From a virus, in the IMG/VR virus record IMGVR_UViG_3300025879_000039, positions 1 through 42,181 of that record: DNA of 42,181 nucleotides; one strand, written 5' to 3'. Below the pieces are notes generated by a model. The model was not told where the DNA came from. It made no database searches and was given only the letters and a program-made list of their open reading frames with translations. A program made the translations under genes and the position numbers. Below, piece after piece: positions 29,869 through 37,561 of this stretch. Position 1 is the stretch's first letter. The number at the start of each line of letters is the position of its first letter.

Positions 29869-32820
29869 TTACGAACCTGTTAATCTTGAAAATGATTTTG
29901 CCTGAGTTCTTCCTACTTTATCGGAATCAAGATATACATCACCGCCTGAGGATATAACTTCGATTAAAGTGTCAAGTTTGGCTTCTAATTTAGCAAAACC
30001 ATCGCTATCTTCCCCTCCATCTCCAAACAAACCTCCTAAAGCTATGAGCGGTGTTGCCATGAGTGCAAATCCAGATAAGGCTGCCAATGCCGGTATTGCT
30101 GCAATTCCTGTTAGAGCTATTGCTCCTAAACCTGCTGCTATAGACATCAAAGCTCCTCCTAATAAGTACAGCTCCGGTAACATAGTTACTAATGTACCTA
30201 ACTGTCCGAATATCGATACAAATCCTTGTGCAGCAAATTGTATACCTTTACCCATCATCAGTGCTCCTGCACCAATGAGTGCAAATCCTGCTCCTAATCC
30301 AACTGCCATTCCTATTAATGCAGCTAATCCTAAAGCTCCTACTCCTGATACCATTGCAGTACCTAAAGCTGTTAAAGCTGGAATTAGTGTAGTTATACCT
30401 GCTGCAGCCATTGGTGCTGTTACACCCATTAGTGCCATTCCTGCTGATGCAGGTATCATAGCTATAAATGCTGCTGCAGTTGCCAGTAGCCCTAGAGAAC
30501 CTAAAAGTACTTTACCAGTTCCCATAGCTTTTAAACCTTGAGCTAAAGACTCCATAGAAAGGAGTAATTTAGGTCCACTAACTAACTCCATTAACTTGGC
30601 TCCTGCTATTCCTGGTATCATAGCTACTAATCCTAAAGATGCTGGTATTAGGTTTAAAGCACCGTATAGCACTTTCATACTAGCCATTCCTTTCAATCCT
30701 TCTGCTAAATTCTTTAAAAAAGTCTTTATATTTTTACCTGGTTTGACTGCTTTAGTTTTATCAGAAGCTGTTTCTAAACTATCTGTTACTTTTTCTGATA
30801 CTGTGTCTTTTGCTTTATCGGATATTTCATCAACTATATCTTGATCCTTTCCGGTACCTTGATTAAATGCCTCTTTTATTTTTTCCCATTTTCCTCCTAA
30901 CACCTCTTTAATTGAATCAAAAAATCCTTTAGAGTCTGGTGAAGTGATAGTTTTTATGAATTCTTTACTCCCTTTAAATATACTTCCTAATTTTCCTACT
31001 ATACCGGTAAGGTTACCAGCTAATTTACCAGCTGCTACAGCTCCTAGTAGTATTTGCGGTACCCATGGTATGCTTAGTATATCACCAAAAAAATCTAATA
31101 TTGGTGCTAAGGCTGATGCTATCTTTTCTAATGCTTTAGCAAAATTTTCTTGAGCAGTTATCCTCTTCATATCCTCTGCATTTACTCCTGCTGCAGCTGC
31201 TGCCTGTTCTTCTGTCATTTCAAGTTCTAATGCTCTCTGGTAAGCAACTCTAGCTAATTGGTCTCTGGTCATTCCTAAAGCCTTAGCTTGTGCTTCTTGT
31301 TGAATACGGTTCATTTTACCGAATTCATTTATATCAGATGAGTTCTTAAGTAACTCTTTTCCTAATCCCTCTAAGTCATTGTTTAATGCAAGTTCTCTAG
31401 CTTTAGCTAAATTAATATTTTTACCTGTTAGTAACTGTGCCTCTAGTTCACTCTGTATAGAAGAATCAAAATCCAATAGACTACTAGCAATATTATCTAG
31501 GTCTTTTATATCCATTCCTAATCTCCTAGCTGCTGCTGCCCCTTTGACTAACTCTTTTGTATTACCTGCAAAAGATGCTCTTATTCCTTCTGATACATTA
31601 CCTATATCTCTTAATATCGCACCTTGAGAAACTGCTGTTCTATTTGCTCCGTTAAATTCTGAGGTTGTAGCTATTATGCTATCTGTTAATGCCTCTACTC
31701 CCTGGTTAGAGGTCTGTGCCATCATAGCTAAGTTTCCTGCTTCTCCTGCAGCTAACCCCATCTCTACTTTTAAATTAGCAGCTCCTTGTAAATTCTGTTC
31801 ACTAAATGCATTTTGTGCATTAAAACCTACTTGTTTAGTTAACTCTGCTACAACTTCCATTTGATCACGGGCAGATGCTGCCCCGTTAAGGAATGTATCA
31901 AAGTTAGATGCTGACTGTCCTGTCAATCTGCTAATCTCAACTGATTGTTTATTAATTTTAAAAAACGTATCTAGTAATTTTAATCCTATAGATGTAGGAT
32001 CCAATAATGCTTTTCCGAAACCTTGTAAAACTCTCTTTACTCCTGTAGATGCTACTTTCAGTTTATTCATAAAAGTAACGTTATTCCCCATGTCTTTTGC
32101 CATGGTTCTCATTTCTTCAGTAGCTTCACTCATTGCTTGGTTGAAAATACCGGATCTCATACCCAGTCTCTCCATTAACGCACCTGTACCGCCAACTAGC
32201 GCTCCAGCGACACCCATATTTTCGTTAATTGATGTCTCTAATTCTAACCTTTCTTTTGTTTTAGCTATAAGCCCTGTTAGTCCAACATCTTGTTCAGCAT
32301 TAAACTTAGAAACTTCTCTAAGCTGCTTCATTCTTTTAATTTCAGCTTTTGACTTTCCTTTAGTATATTGAAGTTCTTTTGCTTCTTGTTTCGCTATCTG
32401 TGCTTGTAAACTAAGTTGTGCTTGTGATGCCTGGAGATCTTCTAGTTTAGATTCTAACTGTCTCTTACTTAAATCTGTTAACCCTTGGTAATCATTTACC
32501 ATATCTCTGGAGATATTTGCTATTTTATTTTGGGCTTTAGCTGCAATACTAAGTGTACTGTTTTGCTTACTTAATGCAGCAGCATTCTGCTGTATAATAT
32601 TATTAAGATCGGCAAATGGAGTTGAAAGGTTAGCTGCTTCACTTCTTAATTGTTCAACACGTTTACGTACTCTATCTACTTCACCACTTACAGCGGACGT
32701 ATCACCTGCTAGTTCCTTAAATGCTCTATTTATTGCATTTATTTCAGCCGTTGATGCACCTAACTTTTTTAGTTCTTTGTTAAGAAATATTATTTCTTGA
32801 TTTAAATTGCCGTTAGCCAT
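29869..32820 (-). CDS. Tail tape measure protein
   Basis: A 983-aa tape measure protein. The N-terminal 250 residues form long coiled coils (VDRVRKRVEQLRSEAANLST), the middle has TMP-typical helices (SAREL... and FNGANRTAVSQGAILRDIGN), and the last 280 residues are very hydrophobic Gly/Ala-rich helices (LGLAALIGMAVGLGAGFALI). These properties, the size and the place between tube/chaperone and baseplate genes support the call. By the usual about 0.15 nm per residue it would set a tail of roughly 145 nm, an estimate only. It starts 13 nt after a TATTTATAATAAA motif. Confidence 0.85.
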   Translation of the reverse strand: MANGNLNQEIIFLNKELKKLGASTAEINAINRAFKELAGDTSAVSGEVDRVRKRVEQLRSEAANLSTPFADLNNIIQQNAAALSKQNSTLSIAAKAQNKIANISRDMVNDYQGLTDLSKRQLESKLEDLQASQAQLSLQAQIAKQEAKELQYTKGKSKAEIKRMKQLREVSKFNAEQDVGLTGLIAKTKERLELETSINENMGVAGALVGGTGALMERLGMRSGIFNQAMSEATEEMRTMAKDMGNNVTFMNKLKVASTGVKRVLQGFGKALLDPTSIGLKLLDTFFKINKQSVEISRLTGQSASNFDTFLNGAASARDQMEVVAELTKQVGFNAQNAFSEQNLQGAANLKVEMGLAAGEAGNLAMMAQTSNQGVEALTDSIIATTSEFNGANRTAVSQGAILRDIGNVSEGIRASFAGNTKELVKGAAAARRLGMDIKDLDNIASSLLDFDSSIQSELEAQLLTGKNINLAKARELALNNDLEGLGKELLKNSSDINEFGKMNRIQQEAQAKALGMTRDQLARVAYQRALELEMTEEQAAAAAGVNAEDMKRITAQENFAKALEKIASALAPILDFFGDILSIPWVPQILLGAVAAGKLAGNLTGIVGKLGSIFKGSKEFIKTITSPDSKGFFDSIKEVLGGKWEKIKEAFNQGTGKDQDIVDEISDKAKDTVSEKVTDSLETASDKTKAVKPGKNIKTFLKNLAEGLKGMASMKVLYGALNLIPASLGLVAMIPGIAGAKLMELVSGPKLLLSMESLAQGLKAMGTGKVLLGSLGLLATAAAFIAMIPASAGMALMGVTAPMAAAGITTLIPALTALGTAMVSGVGALGLAALIGMAVGLGAGFALIGAGALMMGKGIQFAAQGFVSIFGQLGTLVTMLPELYLLGGALMSIAAGLGAIALTGIAAIPALAALSGFALMATPLIALGGLFGDGGEDSDGFAKLEAKLDTLIEVISSGGDVYLDSDKVGRTQAKSFSRLTGS

Positions 32821-32832
32821 TTATCAAATGAG

Positions 32833-32845
32833 TTTATTATAAATA
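32833..32845 (-). promoter_or_regulatory. Putative late-gene motif before the tape measure gene
   Basis: Minus-strand TATTTATAATAAA ends 13 nt before the tape measure ATG and begins 4 nt after the hairpin at 32849-32874. Identical to the motif before the 69-aa and tail tube genes. Confidence 0.5.
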
Positions 32846-32848
32846 GTC

Positions 32849-32874
32849 AAGGCCCGTAATTATTTACGAGCCTT
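32849..32874 (-). terminator. Hairpin at the end of the gp51-like frame
   Basis: AAGGCTCGTAA and TTACGGGCCTT form an 11-bp stem (one G-U) with a 4-nt ATAA loop, and the stop codon of the gp51-like frame lies in it. No T-run follows, so it may be a processing or stability element, or a weak terminator, rather than a strong intrinsic terminator. Confidence 0.55.
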
Positions 32875-33135
32875 TGTACTATATGAAGGTTTCTTAATAG
32901 TGGGACTTTTTAAGGTCTGAGATTTTTTATTTACTTTGTCGTATTCTGCTTTTTCTTTTTCATAATGCTCTTGCATTTTTTGAAAAGTAAAATTTCTAAG
33001 CCAAATAGGCATATTGTAAACTGTATCATAGTTATACCCTCCTTTTCCGTTAAATACTATTTCATGTATTTGTGTAAATATAGATAACCTATAGGTTGGC
33101 GTCAGGCCAAAGAAAGTTAACCCCGATAGGGATAT
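32860..33135 (-). CDS. gp51-like tail assembly frame, reached by frameshift
   Basis: A 91-codon open frame between TAA 33136-33138 and TAA 32860-32862, in the +1 (equally -2) frame relative to the gp26-like gene and overlapping its last 15 codons. It encodes FFGLTPTYRLSIFTQIHEIV, then FNGKGGYNYDTVYNMPIWLR and a Lys-rich helix. That conserved-looking order (LTPxxR...NGGY...VYxMPxWLRxF) recalls gp51-like hub assembly proteins of T4-like phages. No ATG, GTG or TTG occurs before ATG 33010-33012, which would delete the conserved half, so it is most simply expressed as an about 323-aa fusion by frameshifting within 33092-33135, where GGGG and TTTCTTTGG offer slip sites. The tape measure gene follows. 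Confidence 0.7.
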   Translation of the reverse strand: MSLSGLTFFGLTPTYRLSIFTQIHEIVFNGKGGYNYDTVYNMPIWLRNFTFQKMQEHYEKEKAEYDKVNKKSQTLKSPTIKKPSYSTKARK

Positions 33136-33832
33136 TTACTCCTCCTTCCGGTCCATTCTCAGGGTAAAATTTCATATCTACATCTGGTTGAAAGTCTCTA
33201 AGGTAGTTTCTAAATGCTCTAGAGTCTCTTGCTAGGAACTCATTATCTACAAAGGATCTAACAGTGCTTCTTTCACTATCTCCATTAACAGCTATTATCA
33301 TATGTTTTAAACGTGTTGATAATTCTGCTGATGATTCTTTGTTAATCTTCTTTAATCCTTTTACTTCTGAATCAATAGCTTGTTCATCACCATGTGATAG
33401 TAATTTGAAAGTAATTACTTTTTTGGTAGCCGGTAAAGTATAATTAAATGAATTTTCTGTTGCATTTTCAACATCTGGATGTAGTTCGCTGTTGTTAAGA
33501 AGAGACAAGTCTATATTCTCTTTTTCTCCTGCGTATTCAAATTCATAATCCTTACCGTATCCTAAAATACGTGCTGCAATTAAAAGGGCATTTTTATCAC
33601 CTACAAGTAATTGGTTGTAATCAATTGTTTTATCAACAATTAATACCTGAAGTAATTTATCAATAACAATACCTTTTTCGATATAATTTTGATTGGTTAG
33701 AATATCCTCTTCTTTTGCAGTCATGTACTTCATTTCAATACTACCTTTAGCTAGAGGAGAATCCTGTGGGTAGAGTTTTCCTTTTGAAGGTAAATCAACT
33801 ACCTCTGTAGGGAATTTTTGTGTTTGTTCCAT
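33089..33832 (-). CDS. gp26-like baseplate/tail assembly protein
   Basis: A 247-aa protein of the T4 gp26-type baseplate family: VVDLPSKGKLYPQDSPLAKG, EMKYMTAKEEDILTNQNYIE, VIDKLLQVLIVDK and LLIAARILGYGKDYEF are the family signature, also called hub assembly protein. The C-terminus (GVNFLWPDANL) is read in the zero frame while the gp51-like frame overlaps it. The relation of this pair to the tape measure gene mirrors the G/GT chaperone pair of lambda-like phages. It is expressed from a predicted promoter 32 nt upstream. Confidence 0.85.
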   Translation of the reverse strand: MEQTQKFPTEVVDLPSKGKLYPQDSPLAKGSIEMKYMTAKEEDILTNQNYIEKGIVIDKLLQVLIVDKTIDYNQLLVGDKNALLIAARILGYGKDYEFEYAGEKENIDLSLLNNSELHPDVENATENSFNYTLPATKKVITFKLLSHGDEQAIDSEVKGLKKINKESSAELSTRLKHMIIAVNGDSERSTVRSFVDNEFLARDSRAFRNYLRDFQPDVDMKFYPENGPEGGVNIPIGVNFLWPDANL

Positions 33833-33863
33833 AAATTTTATTAATTAAAACTAGTTCTAGATA

Positions 33864-33894
33864 TAAATATACGAAGAATATTTTTTTAAAACAA
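33864..33894 (-). promoter_or_regulatory. Predicted promoter of the gp26-like gene
   Basis: Minus strand: TTG (33894-33892), 20 nt, TATATTTA (33871-33864), with TTCTTCG before the -7 box; 32 nt upstream of the ATG. The spacer begins TTTTAAAAA, as at the 34273 promoter. Confidence 0.75.
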
Positions 33895-33949
33895 CTACTT
33901 TGTTTTTTTATAGTACATAAAGAAGATAGCTCTTAAGACGGGTTATTAA

Positions 33950-34222
33950 TTATTTTTTATTAATTCTTTTTTCAAATTTATCAAATCTTGAATCTATTTG
34001 TCTATAAATTTCATCAATTTGATTTTGATAATCTAATCGTAAATCTTTAATTTCATTATTAAAATCTTTACTTAGTTCCTCTATAGTTAAATAACTATCA
34101 CCTATAGATTGATTAATACCTCTAACTTTGGTTTTCACCTTAAACACTCCTATCGAAGCATACCCTACTAAGAATACACCTACTGTGGATAGGACACCTA
34201 AAACAAATTCTAAATTTTCCAT
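33950..34222 (-). CDS. Membrane protein with coiled coil, 90 aa
   Basis: A 90-aa protein with one N-terminal membrane helix (LEFVLGVLSTVGVFLVGYAS) and a C-terminal coiled coil (NEIKDLRLDYQNQIDEIYRQ) that ends Lys-rich. The topology resembles small phage inner-membrane proteins of the spanin or holin-accessory kind, but no lysis motif is visible and the place between tube and gp26 genes is unusual for that. It has its own promoter 51 nt upstream. Function unknown. Confidence 0.65.
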   Translation of the reverse strand: MENLEFVLGVLSTVGVFLVGYASIGVFKVKTKVRGINQSIGDSYLTIEELSKDFNNEIKDLRLDYQNQIDEIYRQIDSRFDKFEKRINKK

Positions 34223-34272
34223 ATCTTGTTATTTTTAAAATGTCAAAGAACTATCCCTTTAAGTACTAATCA

Positions 34273-34303
34273 ATAATATACGAAGAAATTATTTTTAAAA
34301 CAA
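34273..34303 (-). promoter_or_regulatory. Predicted promoter of the 33950-34222 gene
   Basis: Minus strand: TTG (34303-34301), 20 nt, TATATTAT (34280-34273), TTCTTCG before the -7 box. The TTG lies in the T-tract of the preceding terminator (34306-34329), so terminator and promoter share bases. Confidence 0.7.
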
Positions 34304-34305
34304 CA

Positions 34306-34329
34306 AAAGCCCGAAATCAATCGGGCTTT
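34306..34329 (-). terminator. Intrinsic terminator after the tail tube gene
   Basis: Minus strand AAAGCCCGA (34329-34321) pairs perfectly with TCGGGCTTT (34314-34306), 6-nt loop, followed by TGTTGTTTT. A 9-bp GC-rich stem with a T-rich tail, 21 nt after the tube stop codon. Confidence 0.85.
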
Positions 34330-34349
34330 CTTATATATTTGAGGCTGTG

Positions 34350-34835
34350 TTAATAATTCAAAACGCAATAATCCATTGCAATTGTCATTGATAATTCAAC
34401 AGCATCTGGTGATGACCAATCAAAATCTCCTTGAGACATTGTTTTGATGAAAGCACCTTTGATAATCCATTCCGATACTACATCTCCTACAGGACCTAGT
34501 ACATTAAGAGTTAAATCTTTTTTATAGAAGTCAGAATAACCAGCTCTACCGGTTACTGATTCATAAGATAATCTAGCCCATTCCATTACTGCTTGAGCTC
34601 CTGAAGGTGTGATTGGATCGTATAATGTCATGTCCATATCATTCCACATTCTCTTTCCTCTTATTTTACGGTAAGAGTTAATATGATCAAGAACCACTTC
34701 TCCGTCTTCAAAGCTTGGTGCTGATACTGTCTTTACCATGAATGATGGAATGTTATCCATGTACATGATAAATCTATTCTGTACCTTCGGTTCGAAGGCT
34801 CTAAACATTATTTCGTTTGGGTCTAATACTGCCAT
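34350..34835 (-). CDS. Tail tube protein (gp19-like)
   Basis: A 161-aa tail tube subunit of the T4 gp19 family, which polymerises into the inner tube through which DNA passes. Motifs: FEPKVQNRFIMYMDNIPSFM, VKTVSAPSFEDGEVVLDHIN, RKIRGKRMWNDMDMTLYDPI and the C-terminal SMTIAMDYCVLNY. Length fits the family (about 163 aa in T4). It follows the sheath gene, the standard order, and ends in a strong terminator, which would allow high, separate expression. Confidence 0.93.
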   Translation of the reverse strand: MAVLDPNEIMFRAFEPKVQNRFIMYMDNIPSFMVKTVSAPSFEDGEVVLDHINSYRKIRGKRMWNDMDMTLYDPITPSGAQAVMEWARLSYESVTGRAGYSDFYKKDLTLNVLGPVGDVVSEWIIKGAFIKTMSQGDFDWSSPDAVELSMTIAMDYCVLNY

Positions 34836-34846
34836 TTTATATATGC

Positions 34847-34859
34847 TTTATTATAAATA
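34847..34859 (-). promoter_or_regulatory. Putative late-gene motif before the tail tube gene
   Basis: Minus-strand TATTTATAATAAA, 12 nt before the tube ATG and between the sheath stop and the tube start. Together with the terminator at 34306-34329 it would define a single-gene transcript for the abundant tube protein. Confidence 0.5.
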
Positions 34860-34872
34860 TCTATTTTTAAAA

Positions 34873-37020
34873 TTATCCTGCAAAAGTTGCTCCTGTTGGT
34901 TCAATTGTGAAGTCTAATACTATGAATTCTGCAGTTTTAGCTGGTTGAATAAATATCTGACCGATTAATTGATTTCTGTCTACAACATCTGCTGTGTTGT
35001 TTGTATCATCCATTACTACTCTGTAAGTATAAAGACCTTGTCTCTGTACTACTGATTCTAAGTAAGGATTTACTGTAGATAAGAATCTATTTCTAGTTGT
35101 TATTGTGTTTTGTTCGAATACTAAATTTCTAGATTGGTCTCCGATAAACTTTTTCAACTCAATTAATAATCTTCTTACGTTTACTCTATCTAAAGCTGAT
35201 GCTTTAGTCTGTAATGTCTTCTGTCCAAATACAGAAATACCTTGTCCTGGGAAAGAAGCTATTGGATTTACTTTATTAGAATATAAAGTATCTCTCTGTG
35301 TTCTTGTTAATCTTCTTTCTGCTTGAATTACTCCTGTAATTCCACCTCTTACTAATCCTGCTGGTGCGAACCAAGGTGCTGAACTATTATCTGTAAAAGC
35401 ATATACTCCTGGAACAACAACTGAGGCTGGTATCCATTCATTTTTACCTGATGCAGATTGAGTTTGTAGCCAAGGCCAATAAGCTGCTGCGTATGAACTA
35501 TTAACAAGGTCTGATTGTCCGGCTGCGTTACTTACTGTTTCTCCATATCCTACTAAGTCTGTTACCGCTATACAATCTCCTCTAGATTCTGCAAGAGAGA
35601 TAATGCTATCTACCTGTGTCTTATGTCCTGCAAATTTGTGGATTAAACCTGGTGCTGTAATAATATTGAATACGTAATCTTCAGTATTTTCTAATACTGA
35701 AATTATATTATCGTAGTTACCTCCTGTTAATCCTTGTGAATCATCTCCATTTATATCACCGAAGAAGTTAGCTGCTCTATCAGAAGCAAATAATGTTCCT
35801 GTTGCTCCATGGAATGAACCAGATTGTGCTACCGGTAAAGAAGCTGAGTAAGAAACGTTATCAGAATCTGTATTAACAGTTAATCCATCATTACCTAAGT
35901 AATTTAATGTTGGTGTATTCACTGCTGATACTCTAATATAGTTTGATCTATTTACATATTCTCCAGTAGTGCTGATGTAAGCAGGTGATTCTGAAGTATT
36001 AATTGATTTTACTTGGTTACCAATTACTTTCTCGATATAATTTTCTGAGTTAGGGTCTAAAGATAAGTTATTAAATGTTTCAAGAATAACTTTATTTTTA
36101 AGACTATCATTACCCTGTCTTATACTTAATGTGAATGTACCTTGTTTTTTATTAACATTAGATACTTCCCATCTTACATTGTCTGCTGAACCGCTTATTA
36201 GTGAATTGTCACTGTTTTCTGCTCCTGCATCACTTGCAGCTGTAGAATTATTGTACAATTCTCCTTTTCCTATAGTCTCTAATTCAAAAGAATTTAAAGT
36301 AGCTGTAGTTGTATTTGTACCTCCTTCTAAAGTAATCAAAGTAGAGTCTGGTGTTGCTCCTGCTGCTGAACCTGTTAGGAATGTAATTCCGTTTCTTGAT
36401 GTTCCTGCAATCGCACCAGTTAATTCTAAAACTTCTGCTGTGTTATCAGCTGTTACTATTGCTGATAATGTAGCATTATTGTTTATTTCTGATGCTAAGT
36501 TTTCTGCAGTTTCTGTTGCAGTAGACCCTGTAGAGAAGTAAAAGGTGTTACTTCCTGGTACATCCGCTGGTATTGGATCATCTGATGCTATTAAGTCATA
36601 GTTTGTATCATTATATACAATACGGAATTTTTGTCCGTCTGCTGCTGCAGCTGCTAAAGTTCCTTGACTTGATGCAAAAGCATCTCCTGTAGTTGTAGTT
36701 GTGTTTGTAATATTTGTACTACTAGCTCTATCAAAAGGACCTGAAACAACTCTAGATACTAATACTGAATTACCTCCTTGTTGGAAGTAGTTTTTTACAG
36801 CAATAGAAGTTAAAAATTCATAAGAAGTAGATCCACTTGAAAAAGTAGTTCCAAACTGTCTTACATAATCATTATAAGAAGTAACCAATGTTGGTACTTC
36901 TACTGGTCCTTTTACTGTTGGTCCGATGATTGCTGCTCCTGCTTCTACAGGTGCTGGTTGGATAAATGAAATATCATTTTCTCTTGTGAATACACCTGGA
37001 GAGATAATTGTTTCTGCCAT
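34873..37020 (-). CDS. Contractile tail sheath protein (gp18-like)
   Basis: A 715-aa tail sheath protein. The N-terminus TIISPGVFTRENDISFIQPA and GAAIIGPTVKGPVEVPTLVT, the VRRLLIELKKFIGDQSRNLV segment and the C-terminal IFIQPAKTAEFIVLDFTIEP are the family marks. A central Ser/Thr/Asn-rich insert (about 100-330) is the variable surface domain. It contracts to drive the tube through the host envelope. Length is close to T4 gp18 (659 aa). Upstream lie two hairpins and a TATTTATAA motif. Confidence 0.93.
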   Translation of the reverse strand: MAETIISPGVFTRENDISFIQPAPVEAGAAIIGPTVKGPVEVPTLVTSYNDYVRQFGTTFSSGSTSYEFLTSIAVKNYFQQGGNSVLVSRVVSGPFDRASSTNITNTTTTTGDAFASSQGTLAAAAADGQKFRIVYNDTNYDLIASDDPIPADVPGSNTFYFSTGSTATETAENLASEINNNATLSAIVTADNTAEVLELTGAIAGTSRNGITFLTGSAAGATPDSTLITLEGGTNTTTATLNSFELETIGKGELYNNSTAASDAGAENSDNSLISGSADNVRWEVSNVNKKQGTFTLSIRQGNDSLKNKVILETFNNLSLDPNSENYIEKVIGNQVKSINTSESPAYISTTGEYVNRSNYIRVSAVNTPTLNYLGNDGLTVNTDSDNVSYSASLPVAQSGSFHGATGTLFASDRAANFFGDINGDDSQGLTGGNYDNIISVLENTEDYVFNIITAPGLIHKFAGHKTQVDSIISLAESRGDCIAVTDLVGYGETVSNAAGQSDLVNSSYAAAYWPWLQTQSASGKNEWIPASVVVPGVYAFTDNSSAPWFAPAGLVRGGITGVIQAERRLTRTQRDTLYSNKVNPIASFPGQGISVFGQKTLQTKASALDRVNVRRLLIELKKFIGDQSRNLVFEQNTITTRNRFLSTVNPYLESVVQRQGLYTYRVVMDDTNNTADVVDRNQLIGQIFIQPAKTAEFIVLDFTIEPTGATFAG

Positions 37021-37048
37021 GTTTGATGAAGTTTATTTAAATGTCTTT

Positions 37049-37056
37049 TATAAATA
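37049..37056 (-). promoter_or_regulatory. Putative late-gene motif, partial, before the sheath gene
   Basis: Minus-strand TATTTATAAAAG 29 nt before the sheath ATG shares the TATTTATA core with the other late motifs but not the full 13-mer, and the distance is longer, so it is the weakest member of the set. Confidence 0.35.
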
Positions 37057-37085
37057 TCTGCTTATTTTCTAAACCTGTCATACTC

Positions 37086-37139
37086 TATACAGGTAGGTAG
37101 CTGTATATAAATAGGAAGGGAGGATCTAAAACCCTCCCT
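37086..37139 (-). terminator. Two hairpins between the 37165-37455 gene and sheath
   Basis: Minus strand first AGGGAGG/CCTCCCT (37139-37133 with 37123-37117, 9-nt loop), then TATACAG/CTGTATA (37107-37101 with 37092-37086, 8-nt loop). The first lies 26 nt after the stop of the coiled-coil gene and probably ends that transcript; the second may be a processing or protective 5' structure for the sheath mRNA. Confidence 0.6.
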
Positions 37140-37164
37140 CTTTTATCCAATGTAAATAGTGTAC

Positions 37165-37455
37165 CTATTCTTTTGCAGGAACTTCAGACTCCTGTGCAGT
37201 TGCTGTTTCACTAGGAATGAATTCTCCTTTCTGTAAATCAATTGAACCTACTCCATAGTTTTCCTGTAATTGGTTTACTAATTCAGATTCTGCTTGTTTT
37301 ACTTCACTTAAGAATTTCTTTGCTCCCTCACTTCTCTCCTGTAAGTTAATTTCAAGTAATGAGATCTCTCCTAATTCTCTAACCAGTGCAGTATTCTTCT
37401 GTTGTAATTCCTGTAACTGGTCTAGCTCTTCCTGTTTTAATTTCTGGTTTGCCAT
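37165..37455 (-). CDS. Coiled-coil protein, 96 aa, before the sheath gene
   Basis: A 96-aa protein that is almost all coiled coil (LKQEELDQLQELQQKNTALV, then LLEINLQERSEGAKKFLSEV), with a short C-terminal tail rich in Glu/Ser/Ala. The prefoldin-like two-helix layout suggests a chaperone or tail-associated factor, but no family is known to me. It has its own promoter and terminator, so it forms a separate transcription unit between the fibre and sheath genes. Confidence 0.65.
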   Translation of the reverse strand: MANQKLKQEELDQLQELQQKNTALVRELGEISLLEINLQERSEGAKKFLSEVKQAESELVNQLQENYGVGSIDLQKGEFIPSETATAQESEVPAKE

Positions 37456-37497
37456 AATTTCTAAAAAATTTATTTAATTAAATCGATTTATATAATA

Positions 37498-37528
37498 CTA
37501 ATATAGGTACTTAATAATTATTGAGCAA
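37498..37528 (-). promoter_or_regulatory. Predicted promoter of the 37165-37455 gene
   Basis: Minus strand: TTG (37528-37526), 20 nt, TATATTAG (37505-37498). The same -7 box as the polymerase promoter but with CC instead of CG in front; 43 nt upstream of the ATG. Confidence 0.65.
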
Positions 37529-37561
37529 CTATATCTTATATTTTTTTTATTTTTTTTATTA

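Noticed and set aside
29969-32371. Several long plus-strand frames (up to 190 codons) opposite the tape measure gene
   Set aside because: They are antisense shadows of a Gly/Ala-rich gene whose codons give few stops on the other strand; their Pro/Ala/Ile-rich translations have no protein-like features and no promoter or start context.
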